Counted from the first letter of the stretch, positions 15,150 through 22,901 are shown. The stretch: DNA of 28,814 bases from Candidatus Hydrogenedentes bacterium UBA2224 (GCA_002348185.1 DDYW01000030.1:35176-63989); one strand, 5' to 3'. The notes: generated by a model not told the origin, from the letters alone. A program made the numbers and translations.

Positions 15150-15572
15150 ATGAGACGAGCAACGCTCATTTACGACGGGGAGTGCCCGTTCTGCCGCCGG
15201 GCCGCCGTGTGGGCCATGAAACACGCCCGGAACGACGCCCTCGAAACGCTCCCGTGCCAGCACGAGGACCGCGAGCGGCGTTTTCCGGAGATATCCCGCG
15301 AACAGTGCCTGGCCGCCATGCGGCTGGTGACGCCGGAAGGCCGCGTTTACTCGGGCGAACAGGCGCTGCCCCCGTTGATGGACTTGATGACCGGCTGGCG
15401 CTGGATGGCCAGGATCTTGCGGCTGCCGGGCATCCGCCACGCGTCGCCCGCCGCGTACCGGTGGTTTGCCAACCACCGCTACGCGCTCGCGGCCCTTGCC
15501 GGGCAACGGCGCGACACACCCTGCGGCAACAATGGCGATAAGCCGCGCGACGAAAGGAAAACGTGTGAGTAG
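15150..15572 (+). CDS. DCC-family (DUF393) thiol-disulfide oxidoreductase-like protein
   Basis: 140 residues; the ATG has AGGATG upstream. The N-terminal signature L-I-Y-D-G-E-C-P-F-C (C13, C16) defines the DCC family, which has a thioredoxin-like fold with a CxxC pair. Later W-R-W-M-A-R-I-L and P-A-A-Y-R-W-F-A-N-H-R-Y segments agree with the family. Length is normal apart from a short polar tail. It overlaps the thioesterase gene by 8 nt, so the two are probably coupled. Biological substrate unknown. A poor TTGAGC/TAGGAT promoter lies close upstream. Confidence 0.9.
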   Translation: MRRATLIYDGECPFCRRAAVWAMKHARNDALETLPCQHEDRERRFPEISREQCLAAMRLVTPEGRVYSGEQALPPLMDLMTGWRWMARILRLPGIRHASPAAYRWFANHRYALAALAGQRRDTPCGNNGDKPRDERKTCE

Positions 15573-16062
15573 CAACGAAATCACCTATTTGCCCAATTCA
15601 AAACCCTGTTTCATCTGCGGGGAAGACAACCCCGCGGGTGTCCAGACCCGTTTTTATGTCGAGGACGGCATCGTCAAGGCCACGTTCACGGGCAAGAAGC
15701 ATCATTGCGGCTTCGACAATGTGGTTCACGGCGGCATCGTCGCCGCGATCCTCGACGAGTGCATGGGATGGGCCGTCGCCCGCGAGATCCACCGCATGTG
15801 TTTCACGGGCGAACTCACCGTGCGGTATCTCAAGCCCGTTCCCGCAAACCGCCCCATGACCGCCTGCGCGGAGACCGTCAAGACCTCCCGGCGCGTCAGC
15901 ACCGCGCGAGGCTGGATCCTCGACGAAGACGGGATGGAATACGCCCGGGCCGAGGGGCGGTTCATCCCCCTTTCCGCCGAGGGCACCCTCGAGGTGGACG
16001 ACAACCTGCTCTACCGCGGCGACGAAGAGCGCGTCTTCGACTGCCTGCGCGAAACGCCCTAA
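15565..16062 (+). CDS. Hotdog-fold (PaaI-like) acyl-CoA thioesterase
   Basis: 165 residues from a GTG with AAAGGA 6 nt upstream, overlapping the previous stop; upstream in-frame ATGs lie inside the DCC gene. Residues 14-22 hold the C-F-I-C-G-E-D-N-P start seen in this subgroup. The active-site helix H-G-G-I-V-A-A-I-L-D-E-C-M-G-W (H55, D64, E65) is clear, followed by the T-V-R-Y-L-K-P-V strand. It should hydrolyse acyl-CoA thioesters in the cytosol. The Cys pair near the N-terminus and its coupling to a thiol-redox protein are notable. It converges with the PHP gene with only 23 bp between. Confidence 0.92.
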   Translation: MSSNEITYLPNSKPCFICGEDNPAGVQTRFYVEDGIVKATFTGKKHHCGFDNVVHGGIVAAILDECMGWAVAREIHRMCFTGELTVRYLKPVPANRPMTACAETVKTSRRVSTARGWILDEDGMEYARAEGRFIPLSAEGTLEVDDNLLYRGDEERVFDCLRETP

Positions 16063-16085
16063 TCCTTGCCTCGGATGCCGGTTCT

Positions 16086-17042
16086 CTACTCGAAATACAG
16101 CACCGGCGACCAGGCCTGTTTGCCGTCAGCGTCGGTGATTTCGACCCGCACGTACGCCAGCGTGCGTTTCATGACGAACTGGCCTTTCGTGAGCGCTTCC
16201 GCATCGGCGAGGACCTGCGCGCCGTTAGGCGCGGGCGCGTAGAACTGGATCTTCCGCACCGGAGAACATTCCACGACCACGGTGTCCCCCTCGACCCGCA
16301 GGTCCGTGAACTCCGGTCCTGTCGACGCGTAGTAGGCCCCCGCGCGCAGCGCCGCCATGACCGCCTCGAGCGTCAGCGCTTCCGCCTTAATCATGGTCCA
16401 TCCCATGCGCAGGGCATTGTCGCCATGCACATCGTCCACGGCCACGGCGGGAATCCGCCACCCCCTGGCCAGCAACTGGTCCCAGTGCACCGAGCTGTCG
16501 GCCCGGCCGTTAAACCGGCACGTTGAATTGTACACCTCCACGGCGCTGACGCCATGGTCCCTCAGCGGCAGCAGTTCCTCGAGGGTGAATCCGCACCAGT
16601 AGGGATGCGCGGCAATAACGTAGGCCCCCGCCTCGCGCATGGCCTTCAGGCGTTCTTCCATGGGCGTCTCTTTCTCGAATGACATGCCCAGGGGAACGTC
16701 GATGCACAACAAATGATAGGCCATCGACGGGTTCGGCGACTTCGGGTGCGTCTCCATGCCGCTGATCAGGAGGAAATCTTCCGTACAGAACGGCGCGACC
16801 TCGCTGGTCTTCTCGTGGTCCGTCACCGCGAGAATGTCGTAGCCGTGCGACTTGTACTGTTCCACACGTACCGGGAGGTCCACATCGCCATCCGACTGCG
16901 TGGTGTGGGTGTGGAGGTTGGCCTTAAACCAGGTGCCCGGCAACGCAAACGGGTTCACGGGCGTCTGTTCCGCCGCGAACGCCGCAATGCACAATCCGAA
17001 TACCGCGAAGAAAATAAACTGAAGATGAGCCGTGCGTCGCAT
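16086..17042 (-). CDS. Secreted PHP-domain protein
   Basis: 318 residues from an ATG with GGAAGGGA upstream. Residues 1-23 are a signal peptide ending A-F-A-A. The PHP motifs are H-T-H-T-T-Q-S-D-G (H44, H46, D51), A-V-T-D-H (D76, H77), G-M-E-T-H (E98, H100), A-A-H-P-Y-W and V-D-D-V-H, which together make the metal site. The last ~80 residues are a beta-sandwich-like accessory part. It is a likely metal-dependent phosphoesterase acting outside the cytoplasm; substrate unknown. It resembles the anchored protein at 7741-9123 in domain order (PHP plus beta C-terminus), but sequence identity looks low. Confidence 0.88.
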   Translation of the reverse strand: MRRTAHLQFIFFAVFGLCIAAFAAEQTPVNPFALPGTWFKANLHTHTTQSDGDVDLPVRVEQYKSHGYDILAVTDHEKTSEVAPFCTEDFLLISGMETHPKSPNPSMAYHLLCIDVPLGMSFEKETPMEERLKAMREAGAYVIAAHPYWCGFTLEELLPLRDHGVSAVEVYNSTCRFNGRADSSVHWDQLLARGWRIPAVAVDDVHGDNALRMGWTMIKAEALTLEAVMAALRAGAYYASTGPEFTDLRVEGDTVVVECSPVRKIQFYAPAPNGAQVLADAEALTKGQFVMKRTLAYVRVEITDADGKQAWSPVLYFE

Positions 17043-17062
17043 TGCATCCCTTCCTTTCCCTG

Positions 17063-17111
17063 TGCGTTGTTCTGCACAACGCAGGATACCCGTCTATCGG
17101 CGTCTTCGCAA
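17063..17111 (-). promoter_or_regulatory. Candidate promoter and overlapping palindrome for the secreted PHP gene
   Basis: On the minus strand TTGCGA and TATCCT are 17 bp apart. A perfect 8-bp inverted repeat (TGCGTTGT/ACAACGCA, 5-nt loop, 17063-17083) begins at the -10 and covers the predicted start point, so it could be an operator or a 5' mRNA hairpin. Confidence 0.4.
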
Positions 17112-17142
17112 GACCAATGGAATATACCTGATCGCCGGAGGC

Positions 17143-17325
17143 GTGGTGGACCCGATGGACGATATGGACGACATGGACGTGTCTGCCTGAGCAATGCGAA
17201 GGGGTCGGTCGGAAAAGGGACCGTGCCGGGTTTATGGGCTCCGCCCGCGGTCTCGCCCCCTGCCGTGTCGTTAAGGGCCGGAGCGTCTATCCGGTCCATT
17301 CCGTCCATTCCGTCCACCGCATCGC
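17143..17325. repeat. Dispersed repeat type 2 with GGAC/GTCC arms
   Basis: On the left ATGGAC recurs at 8-10-bp spacing (17148-17178); on the right GTCCATTCC repeats in tandem (17299-17321), so the ends are inverted relative to each other. The centre matches 21448-21480 at about 28 of 33 bases (gccgggt...gggctccgcccgcggtctcg). No gene is evident, and it accounts for most of the 17043-17379 gap. Confidence 0.6.
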
Positions 17326-17379
17326 GCTCGAGCGCCGGGCACGCACCGGGTTCCCCCGGCCCCCGTCAGCGCCAAACTG

Positions 17380-17667
17380 CTATCCCTTCCGGTTGGGATT
17401 CTTCGGGAACCAGCCCCGGGCCACGCGCGCCTCCTGCTCCTTGATCTCGTGGATGGTCCACAGCGAGGAAAACCCCACGACCCCGAGAGTCACCGAGCCG
17501 TAGGTGTTGTCCACCAGCAGCGAGAGAACCACGCAGACCAGACCCAGCACCAGAAAAATGGGCCAGATGCGCGCCCCGAAGTAATATTCTCCCTTGATCA
17601 CCACGGGGTGGAAAATGCCGATCGTCAGAAACGCCATCGCACCCAGAATCACGCCCTGGTAATTCAC
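17380..17667 (-). CDS. DUF4491 family small membrane protein
   Basis: 95 residues from a GTG with GGAGG 8 nt upstream. It has three hydrophobic helices (about 5-25, 33-52, 57-72), the G-I-F-H-P-x-V-I-K-x-E-Y-Y-F-G motif and the C-terminal G-W-F-P-K-N-P, all hallmarks of DUF4491. Length is typical. It overlaps the preceding Cys-rich gene by 4 nt (GTGA), so it belongs to the feo operon here. No function is established for the family; position suggests a link to iron or membrane physiology, as inference. Confidence 0.9.
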   Translation of the reverse strand: MNYQGVILGAMAFLTIGIFHPVVIKGEYYFGARIWPIFLVLGLVCVVLSLLVDNTYGSVTLGVVGFSSLWTIHEIKEQEARVARGWFPKNPNRKG

Positions 17668-17915
17668 ACTGCGCCTCCTCGGTCAGGCCGCGTCATTGCG
17701 CGGCGGGTTGGTTCTGAAGCATGTTTCCCGCAACAGACCTCCGGGGGAACCGGACAGGCCTCACCTTCCGCATGCTCCCCCGACAGGGGACAGGCGCGTG
17801 CGTCGATGCCGCAGGTATCGTGGCAACTGCGTCCCCGCGCGCTTCTGCGCAGCCACCATCCCGCGGTAAACGCCGCGGCGCACACGATGATTCCAACAAC
17901 CATCAACTCAAGCAT
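17664..17915 (-). CDS. FeoB-associated Cys-rich membrane protein
   Basis: 83 residues from an ATG with GAGGGAG upstream. It has an N-terminal membrane helix (about 3-22), then a basic R-R and a soluble tail with six Cys (31, 35, 42, 54, 61, 62), plus C12 in the helix. Small proteins of this plan are often found next to feoB and are thought to assist ferrous iron transport. It lies 104 nt after feoB on the same strand and is coupled to DUF4491. The Cys spacing is looser than usual, so family assignment relies partly on context. Confidence 0.75.
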   Translation of the reverse strand: MLELMVVGIIVCAAAFTAGWWLRRSARGRSCHDTCGIDARACPLSGEHAEGEACPVPPEVCCGKHASEPTRRAMTRPDRGGAV

Positions 17916-18019
17916 TCCACAGACTCCCTCGGATAACCCGTCACCCGGCGGCTGCCCTGGTCCGCATAGCGCGGCAGGGCTGGCATGCCGTCCGGGTTTC
18001 CAGCCCGCCGTTCATTGTC

Positions 18020-20182
18020 TCACGGTATCCCGAGGCCCAACGCAAGGCCTCCCTGGTAAATCAGCACGGTCAACACAAACGCGATGATGGTCGAATACGC
18101 CGTGGAGAACAGCGCCCATTTCCACGACCCGCTCTCCCGGCGGATCACGGCCATGCACACAAAGCACGGCGCATACACCATCACAAAGATCATCAGGGCA
18201 AACCCCTTCAGCGGATTCCACGCCGGGTCCCCGGCCAGCCGCTGGGAAAGCGTTTCCGACTGCCCGGGCTCTACGTCGCCCATGGCCATCACGGTCCCGA
18301 GGGTGCCCACAACCACCTCTTTCGCCATGAAGCCTCCGACCAGCGCGATGTTGGTGCGCCAGTCAAACCCCGCATACTGCGTGATCGGCTCGAGCGCGCG
18401 CCCGAACCGCCCCGCGTAACTGTGTGCGAGAGCATTCGCGGCCTGTTCCGCTTCGCTCGCGTGCGACGGGACAATGGCCTGGAACCTTGCGCTCACGTTC
18501 GCCGCATCGGGCGGTTGCGGGAAGTACATCAGCGCCCACAACAGCACGTTGATGGCCAGGATAATGGTCCCGGCCTTCTTCACATACATCCACGTGCGCT
18601 CCCACGTGTGCAGGAGCAGGCTGCGCAACACCGGCACATGGTACGGGGGTAGTTCCATTACGAACGGCGTCTGCTCGCCCCGGATCACGAATTTGCGCAG
18701 CACCCACGCGGCGCACAGCGCCACCACCCACGAAAACGCCCACAACAACAGCATCATCTGCGTGTGGCGGTGCGGGAAGAACGCCGCGATCAGCATGGCG
18801 TAGACCGGCAGCTTCGCTCCGCAATTCATGAACGGCGCCACCAGCATCGTGATCAGGCGGTCTTTCTCTTCACGCAGGGTCCGGGTGGCCAGCACCCCCG
18901 GCACCGCGCACCCGCCGGCGCCCAGCCCTCCCGACACGATCATGGCCAGAATCGATTTTCCCTGCAGGCCGAAGGTCTGAAGCACGCGATCGAGAATAAA
19001 CGCCACGCGCGCGATGTAGCCCGAATCTTCCAGGGCGGAGATCAGCAAGAACATGGTGAAAATGAGCGGCACAAACCCCAAGACCCCGCCCACGCCCGCA
19101 ATCAGCGCATCGCTGATCAGCGAATGCAGAATCGGCGCGCGCGGTTCCAGGCCCGCCACCGCATCGGCCAGACGTTCGAAAAACCACTCCACCCAGTCGA
19201 CCGGCGCGTACCACCCCCCGAACCACGGAACCCACGCCCATTCGGTCGACACCTTGAACACCGTGAAGAACAGCGCCGCCACCACCCCGACCAGAATCAG
19301 CGGACCCAGGAACCGGTTGCACACGATCCTGTCGATACGGTCCGTGTTCATCTCGCGGGCTTCGCCGGTCAGGGTCACGCATTCCCTCATGATGCCCGCC
19401 GCGTACCCGTAGCGGCGCTCGGCAATCACCGTCGAGCAGTCGTCGCCGCAATGCCGCTCGATGGCCTTCACGGCTTTCCGGGCCGCCTCCAGAAGGGCCG
19501 GCGCCGCCTCGCCGCCCAGTTCGGCCACCTTCTTCTCGACCTCGGGATCGCCCTCGAGCAGTTTCACCGCCAGCCAGCGCGGACTGTACCGCGCCACCAG
19601 GAGCGGCACGCCCGTTGCGAGTTCCGCCAGCGTATCGACCTCTTCGTCCACTTCGTGGCCGTAGGTTACAGCGCGCGGCGATACAGCCACCTTCCCGTCG
19701 ATCGCCTCGATGCAGCGCTGAAGCAGTTCCTTAATCCCCGTGCCCTTGCTCCCCACCGTCGGCACCACCGGAACCCCCAGCAGCTCCGACAATTTCGCGT
19801 GGTCGACCTGGATTCCGCGACGTTTGGCCACGTCCACCATGTTGAGCGCGAGCAGCAACGGAGCCCCCATCTCCATGATCTGGATGGCCAGGTACAGATG
19901 GCGCTCGAGATTCGACGCATCGAGCACATCCACCACCAGATCGGGGCCGTCCTCGATGATGAAATTGCGGGCCACCAGCTCTTCCTGAGAATACGCCGTC
20001 AGCGAATAGGTCCCGGGAAGATCCACCACGCTGACCCGCCGCCCGTTGAACCGGGCCACGCCCTCTTTGCGCTCCACCGTAACCCCGGGGTAGTTGCCCA
20101 CGCTCTGGGCCGCCCCGGTAAGGTGATTGAACAGGGAGGTCTTGCCGGCGTTGGGATTGCCTGCAATCGCGATGCCCGCCAC
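18020..20182 (-). CDS. feoB: Ferrous iron transporter FeoB
   Basis: 720 residues from a GTG 8 nt after GAGGA and one base after the feoA stop; a TTG five codons earlier is possible. The N-terminal G domain has G1 G-N-P-N-A-G-K-T-S (8-16), G3 D-L-P-G, G4 N-M-V-D and a G5-like V-G-S-K-G, followed by the helical GDI-like linker. The membrane half has about eight helices and two Gate regions, with the G-C-A-V-P-G-V-L-A-T-R-T motif and the P-F-M-N-C-G-A-K-L-P-V-Y motif carrying conserved Cys. It imports Fe(II) across the inner membrane, driven or gated by GTP hydrolysis. It is the core gene of the operon with two FeoA proteins and a DtxR-type regulator. Confidence 0.97.
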   Translation of the reverse strand: MAGIAIAGNPNAGKTSLFNHLTGAAQSVGNYPGVTVERKEGVARFNGRRVSVVDLPGTYSLTAYSQEELVARNFIIEDGPDLVVDVLDASNLERHLYLAIQIMEMGAPLLLALNMVDVAKRRGIQVDHAKLSELLGVPVVPTVGSKGTGIKELLQRCIEAIDGKVAVSPRAVTYGHEVDEEVDTLAELATGVPLLVARYSPRWLAVKLLEGDPEVEKKVAELGGEAAPALLEAARKAVKAIERHCGDDCSTVIAERRYGYAAGIMRECVTLTGEAREMNTDRIDRIVCNRFLGPLILVGVVAALFFTVFKVSTEWAWVPWFGGWYAPVDWVEWFFERLADAVAGLEPRAPILHSLISDALIAGVGGVLGFVPLIFTMFLLISALEDSGYIARVAFILDRVLQTFGLQGKSILAMIVSGGLGAGGCAVPGVLATRTLREEKDRLITMLVAPFMNCGAKLPVYAMLIAAFFPHRHTQMMLLLWAFSWVVALCAAWVLRKFVIRGEQTPFVMELPPYHVPVLRSLLLHTWERTWMYVKKAGTIILAINVLLWALMYFPQPPDAANVSARFQAIVPSHASEAEQAANALAHSYAGRFGRALEPITQYAGFDWRTNIALVGGFMAKEVVVGTLGTVMAMGDVEPGQSETLSQRLAGDPAWNPLKGFALMIFVMVYAPCFVCMAVIRRESGSWKWALFSTAYSTIIAFVLTVLIYQGGLALGLGIP

Positions 20183-20183
20183 G

Positions 20184-20423
20184 TCACAGTTCCTCAATTT
20201 CGATGTGCCTGGCCTCGTTCATGCGCAAGGCCAGCGAATATCCCTTGAGACTGATCTCGACCGGATCGCCCAGCGGCGCATGGCGCTCGACAAGCAACTC
20301 GGTTCCGCGCGTAATGCCCATGTCGAGCAAGCGCTGGCGGAGCCCCGGCGCGCTGCCCCCCCGGATGCGTACAATCCGCGCGCGGTCTCCGCTTACGAGA
20401 TCAAAGAGCGTCTTGGTGCTCAT
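20184..20423 (-). CDS. feoA: FeoA-domain protein (second in operon)
   Basis: 79 residues from an ATG with AGGA 6 nt upstream. The SH3-like FeoA pattern is clear: G-D-R-A-R-I-V-R-I, R-L-L-D-M-G-I-T-R-G-T, then P-L-G-D-P-V-E-I-S-L-K-G-Y-S-L-A-L-R and a final I-E-I-E-E-L. FeoA is a small cytosolic partner that modulates FeoB. Its stop lies one base before the feoB GTG, so the two are tightly coupled. This copy is the more canonical of the two. Confidence 0.95.
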   Translation of the reverse strand: MSTKTLFDLVSGDRARIVRIRGGSAPGLRQRLLDMGITRGTELLVERHAPLGDPVEISLKGYSLALRMNEARHIEIEEL

Positions 20424-20532
20424 GTGTTTCCTGCAACGAACGCCTTCCACAGAAAACGTCCGAAAACTCGTCCTGCATACCTGGTGTGCCGGGCCGTCGG
20501 CACATAAACCCAATCCGGCCAGCGGACTCGCC

Positions 20533-20790
20533 CTATACCACCTCGACGCGTTCCGCCATGCCCCGCCCAATCGCGATGCGACTGCCCCGGCAACTGACGA
20601 CCAGCGGGCCACAGGCCCCCGCGGCAAGCACCCGGAGCACCGTGCCCGGCAAGACCCCAAGGTCCGTCAGGGTCTCCGTGAATCCGCGCCCGCCATGCAG
20701 CCGGACGACACGCACGGTTTCGTCGCCCCGCGCGTCACTCAGCATTCGGGTCTGCGTAGTACGCTTCGCAGTGCTCATTTCCATAGTCAT
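20533..20790 (-). CDS. FeoA-domain protein (first in operon)
   Basis: 85 residues from the first of three closely spaced ATGs; it starts 8 nt after the regulator stop. About 17 polar residues precede a FeoA domain (V-R-V-V-R-L-H-G-G-R-G-F, L-T-D-L-G-V-L-P-G-T, G-P-L-V-V-S-C-R-G-S-R-I-A-I-G-R-G-M-A). It is more divergent than the feoB-adjacent copy. Two-FeoA operons are known; the second protein may act as a separate regulatory subunit. The 109 nt to the next feoA contain no strong terminator. Confidence 0.88.
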   Translation of the reverse strand: MTMEMSTAKRTTQTRMLSDARGDETVRVVRLHGGRGFTETLTDLGVLPGTVLRVLAAGACGPLVVSCRGSRIAIGRGMAERVEVV

Positions 20791-20798
20791 TCGCCCCG

Positions 20799-21260
20799 CT
20801 ACGGTCGAGCCCGCCCATCGGGCGTGCCGTTGCGGAATTCGCCTTCCTGGTCGTCCCATTGAAACCGCGCGCCGGGCGCCGTGCCCACAAACTCGACGAA
20901 ACGAACCAGCCGATCGAGAACCAGCGGCGACATCGCGTGCTCCATCCCGCACGCGGCCGCTTCCGCCTCGCTGTTTTCGACGCCCAGCACATCCACAAAA
21001 AAGCTGCGCAGCGCCTCGTGGCCCCGGACCACCTCTTTGGCCAGGCGCAGGCCTTCGGGGGTCAGGGTCACCAGGTCATACGGCTCATAATTCACCAGGC
21101 CGCGCTCTTTAAGGGCATGCAGCGCGCTCGTGACCGATGAGCTGTTGACATTCAGCCGGTCCGCAATATCTTTCGCCCGGGACGCCTGTTTCGCCTCGAC
21201 CACATGGAAAATCGCCTCCAGATAGTCTTCGAGACTGGCGCTCAGCCGTTCGTCCGGCAT
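20799..21260 (-). CDS. DtxR/MntR-family metal-dependent repressor
   Basis: 153 residues from an ATG with GGAAGG upstream. An N-terminal winged helix (R-A-K-D-I-A-D-R-L-N-V-N-S-S-S-V-T) is followed by the metal-binding dimerisation domain. Aligning with B. subtilis MntR places ligands at D12, E15, H81, C104, E107 and H108. The first Asp is MntR-like, while Cys replaces the MntR Glu, as in DtxR/IdeR. There is no C-terminal SH3 domain, but FeoA-like domains are encoded just downstream. With bound metal it should repress the operon. Context argues for Fe(II). Confidence 0.93.
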   Translation of the reverse strand: MPDERLSASLEDYLEAIFHVVEAKQASRAKDIADRLNVNSSSVTSALHALKERGLVNYEPYDLVTLTPEGLRLAKEVVRGHEALRSFFVDVLGVENSEAEAAACGMEHAMSPLVLDRLVRFVEFVGTAPGARFQWDDQEGEFRNGTPDGRARP

Positions 21261-21282
21261 GTTCTTCGCCTTCCTTAAAAAG

Positions 21283-21296
21283 TTAGGGACACCGAA
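21283..21296. promoter_or_regulatory. Probable DtxR-type operator
   Basis: TTAGGGACACCGAA is a dyad of the form TTnGG-N4-CCnAA, one base off the TTAGG/CCTAA half-sites bound by DtxR-family repressors. It overlaps the predicted transcription start of the regulator-feo operon, an ideal place for repression. Confidence 0.5.
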
Positions 21297-21298
21297 GA

Positions 21299-21327
21299 AT
21301 TATAGCCCCAACGATCTGCCCAGTCAA
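21299..21327 (-). promoter_or_regulatory. Sigma-70 promoter of the dtxR-feo operon
   Basis: On the minus strand TTGACT, a 17-bp spacer and a perfect TATAAT. The start point falls near 21292, inside the operator dyad, about 30 nt before the regulator ATG. It is one of the strongest-looking promoters in the window. Confidence 0.8.
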
Positions 21328-21429
21328 TTAATTCCGGATATTCTCGAAGCGCGACGCCGGATACCCCGAATGGGCGGTTCTGGGCAGGGAACTCCCCGGA
21401 GAAACCTGAATTCGACACCTGGGATGTTG

Positions 21430-21560
21430 TTCTGAAAAGAAACTACGCCGGGATTGTGGGCTTCGCCCGCAGTCTCGACTTTTCCGGTATGCCTGAAGGG
21501 CGGGGGAGCCACATGGTCCATGCGGCCCACCCTGTCCAACGGGTGTCCGCCGCCAGCGCG
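21430..21560. repeat. Dispersed repeat type 2, second copy
   Basis: Shares the GCCGGG...GGGCTTCGCCCGCAGTCTCG core and a following GGTCCA motif with 17195-17325, but lacks the tandem GTCCATTCC array. It fills most of the gap between the DUF481 gene and the regulator promoter; no gene is seen in it. Confidence 0.55.
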
Positions 21561-21612
21561 CCCGTCCCAGGCCGGCGTGTTCCCACACACGAGGCGTTTT
21601 CAAGGCATCTGC

Positions 21613-22845
21613 CTAGAACTTGTATTCCAGGCCGGTCATGAACTTGTGTTCCCAATTCTCGGCATCCACGCCTCCGGTGTCGCTGTCGTACTCGGAATTC
21701 AGCCGCATTTTGAGGCTCATCTTCTCCGAGAGCGGGGTAAGGAATCCCAGATCCGACAGCAGGCGGAAATTCGACAGGTCGTCGACGTCGGGTTCGAAGG
21801 TCAGGTCCGATGTAAACAGGCTTCGGGTAAACACCTGCTGCTCGTAATGACTCGACGCGTGCACATTGACGCTGTCTTCGGTGTGGGTATCGTTGTCGAA
21901 CTCGAGCTGTTTCACGTCACGAAGGTAGCGGAGACTGGCCTCGACGAGTGGCAGGCCGGTAAGGCCGCCGATCTCGCCCAGGTATTGGGTGAGCCGGGCG
22001 CGGCGCGCATCCCGGCTGGCGTCCTCGGCCAGGCGTTCCTGGATCAGGTCGTACTCCAGCCAGTACTCGCGGCGATAACCCACGCCGGCCTCCAGCGAGA
22101 GTTTGCGCCGTTCGTTGTGGATAAACTCCCGGCCCAGACCGGCGTTGGCGCGCAGTCGCAGATCCAGTTGACGTCCGGCATCATGTTCGGCGCCGCCCAG
22201 CCCGTAGAAATAAAACCGTTCCGTCCAGTAATGCTGCCATTTCAACTCGCCCAGGATGCGCTGGGTATTCTTCTCCGACTCGACTTCCCCGTAGGCCGCT
22301 TCCGACTTCAACGTCAGGGTGTCCTTGGGCCACTGGCGCGTAACGGCGACCCCCGTTACCGCGTCGAAGGCATCGGTCGCTCCTTTGCGCCAGGTGGCGC
22401 CGGCCGAGACCGTGCCCGACCATTTCGGCGGGGGGGCGGCTTCGGCCGCGGCAGCCTCCGCCGCCGCATCCGGCGGCGTTTCCGCGGCCATCTCCAGCCC
22501 CGGCACTGCGATGGTGAGAATGTCGTCGAGCGTGATCTGCCTCGCTTCGCCCTCGAACGCCAGCCCCTGCGTGTCATCGAGCAGGATCAGCCGGCCCGAC
22601 ACGGCCCCGCTGTCGCGAAGCACGAGGTCCACCTCCGCATCGGTGGTCAGCGCGAACACCTCGGACCAGGGCACGCTGAATTCCGCCGTGTATACGCCCT
22701 GAAACCGCAACGTCTCTTCGCCGAGACCGACAAGCGTTCCACTGACGCGATCGCCGTTGTGCAGATAGAGCACGTCCGCATCCGCACCGGCTGTACACGC
22801 GGCCGCGGCATAGAAAAGAACCAGCCACCTATTAAAACGAAGCAT
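21613..22845 (-). CDS. DUF481-type outer-membrane beta-barrel protein
   Basis: 410 residues from an ATG with AGGGG 8 nt upstream. Residues 1-24 are a signal peptide. Residues ~25-115 contain two LSm/SH3-like repeats (L-x-L-H-N-G-D-R-V-S-G-T-L, then V-L-R-D-S-G-A-V-S-G-R-L). An Ala/Pro linker (about 125-138) leads to a ~270-residue region of alternating strands typical of DUF481/YdiY barrels. The protein ends in G-L-E-Y-K-F, a terminal Phe that fits Bam-dependent insertion. Such proteins are often salt- or stress-induced in Gram-negatives, with no known activity. It is transcribed alone; its upstream region holds a perfect palindrome. Confidence 0.88.
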   Translation of the reverse strand: MLRFNRWLVLFYAAAACTAGADADVLYLHNGDRVSGTLVGLGEETLRFQGVYTAEFSVPWSEVFALTTDAEVDLVLRDSGAVSGRLILLDDTQGLAFEGEARQITLDDILTIAVPGLEMAAETPPDAAAEAAAAEAAPPPKWSGTVSAGATWRKGATDAFDAVTGVAVTRQWPKDTLTLKSEAAYGEVESEKNTQRILGELKWQHYWTERFYFYGLGGAEHDAGRQLDLRLRANAGLGREFIHNERRKLSLEAGVGYRREYWLEYDLIQERLAEDASRDARRARLTQYLGEIGGLTGLPLVEASLRYLRDVKQLEFDNDTHTEDSVNVHASSHYEQQVFTRSLFTSDLTFEPDVDDLSNFRLLSDLGFLTPLSEKMSLKMRLNSEYDSDTGGVDAENWEHKFMTGLEYKF

Positions 22846-22881
22846 GTTGACCCCTTGAGTTGCACCTGCCGGTTCAGGGAA

Positions 22882-22901
22882 CGAACCCGCGACCGGGTTC
22901 G
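22882..22901. promoter_or_regulatory. Perfect 8-bp palindrome upstream of the DUF481 gene
   Basis: CGAACCCG-CGAC-CGGGTTCG lies 37 nt before the DUF481 start. It could be an operator or an mRNA hairpin; no T-tract follows it on either strand. Confidence 0.4.

Noticed and set aside
18764..20248. Long open frame (494 codons) antisense to feoB, with similar ones antisense to the alcohol dehydrogenase, DUF481, DegQ and PHP genes
   Set aside because: They mirror clear protein families on the other strand, are Arg/His/Pro-rich and have no family motifs. In GC-rich genes with G/C third positions such antisense frames arise by codon bias.
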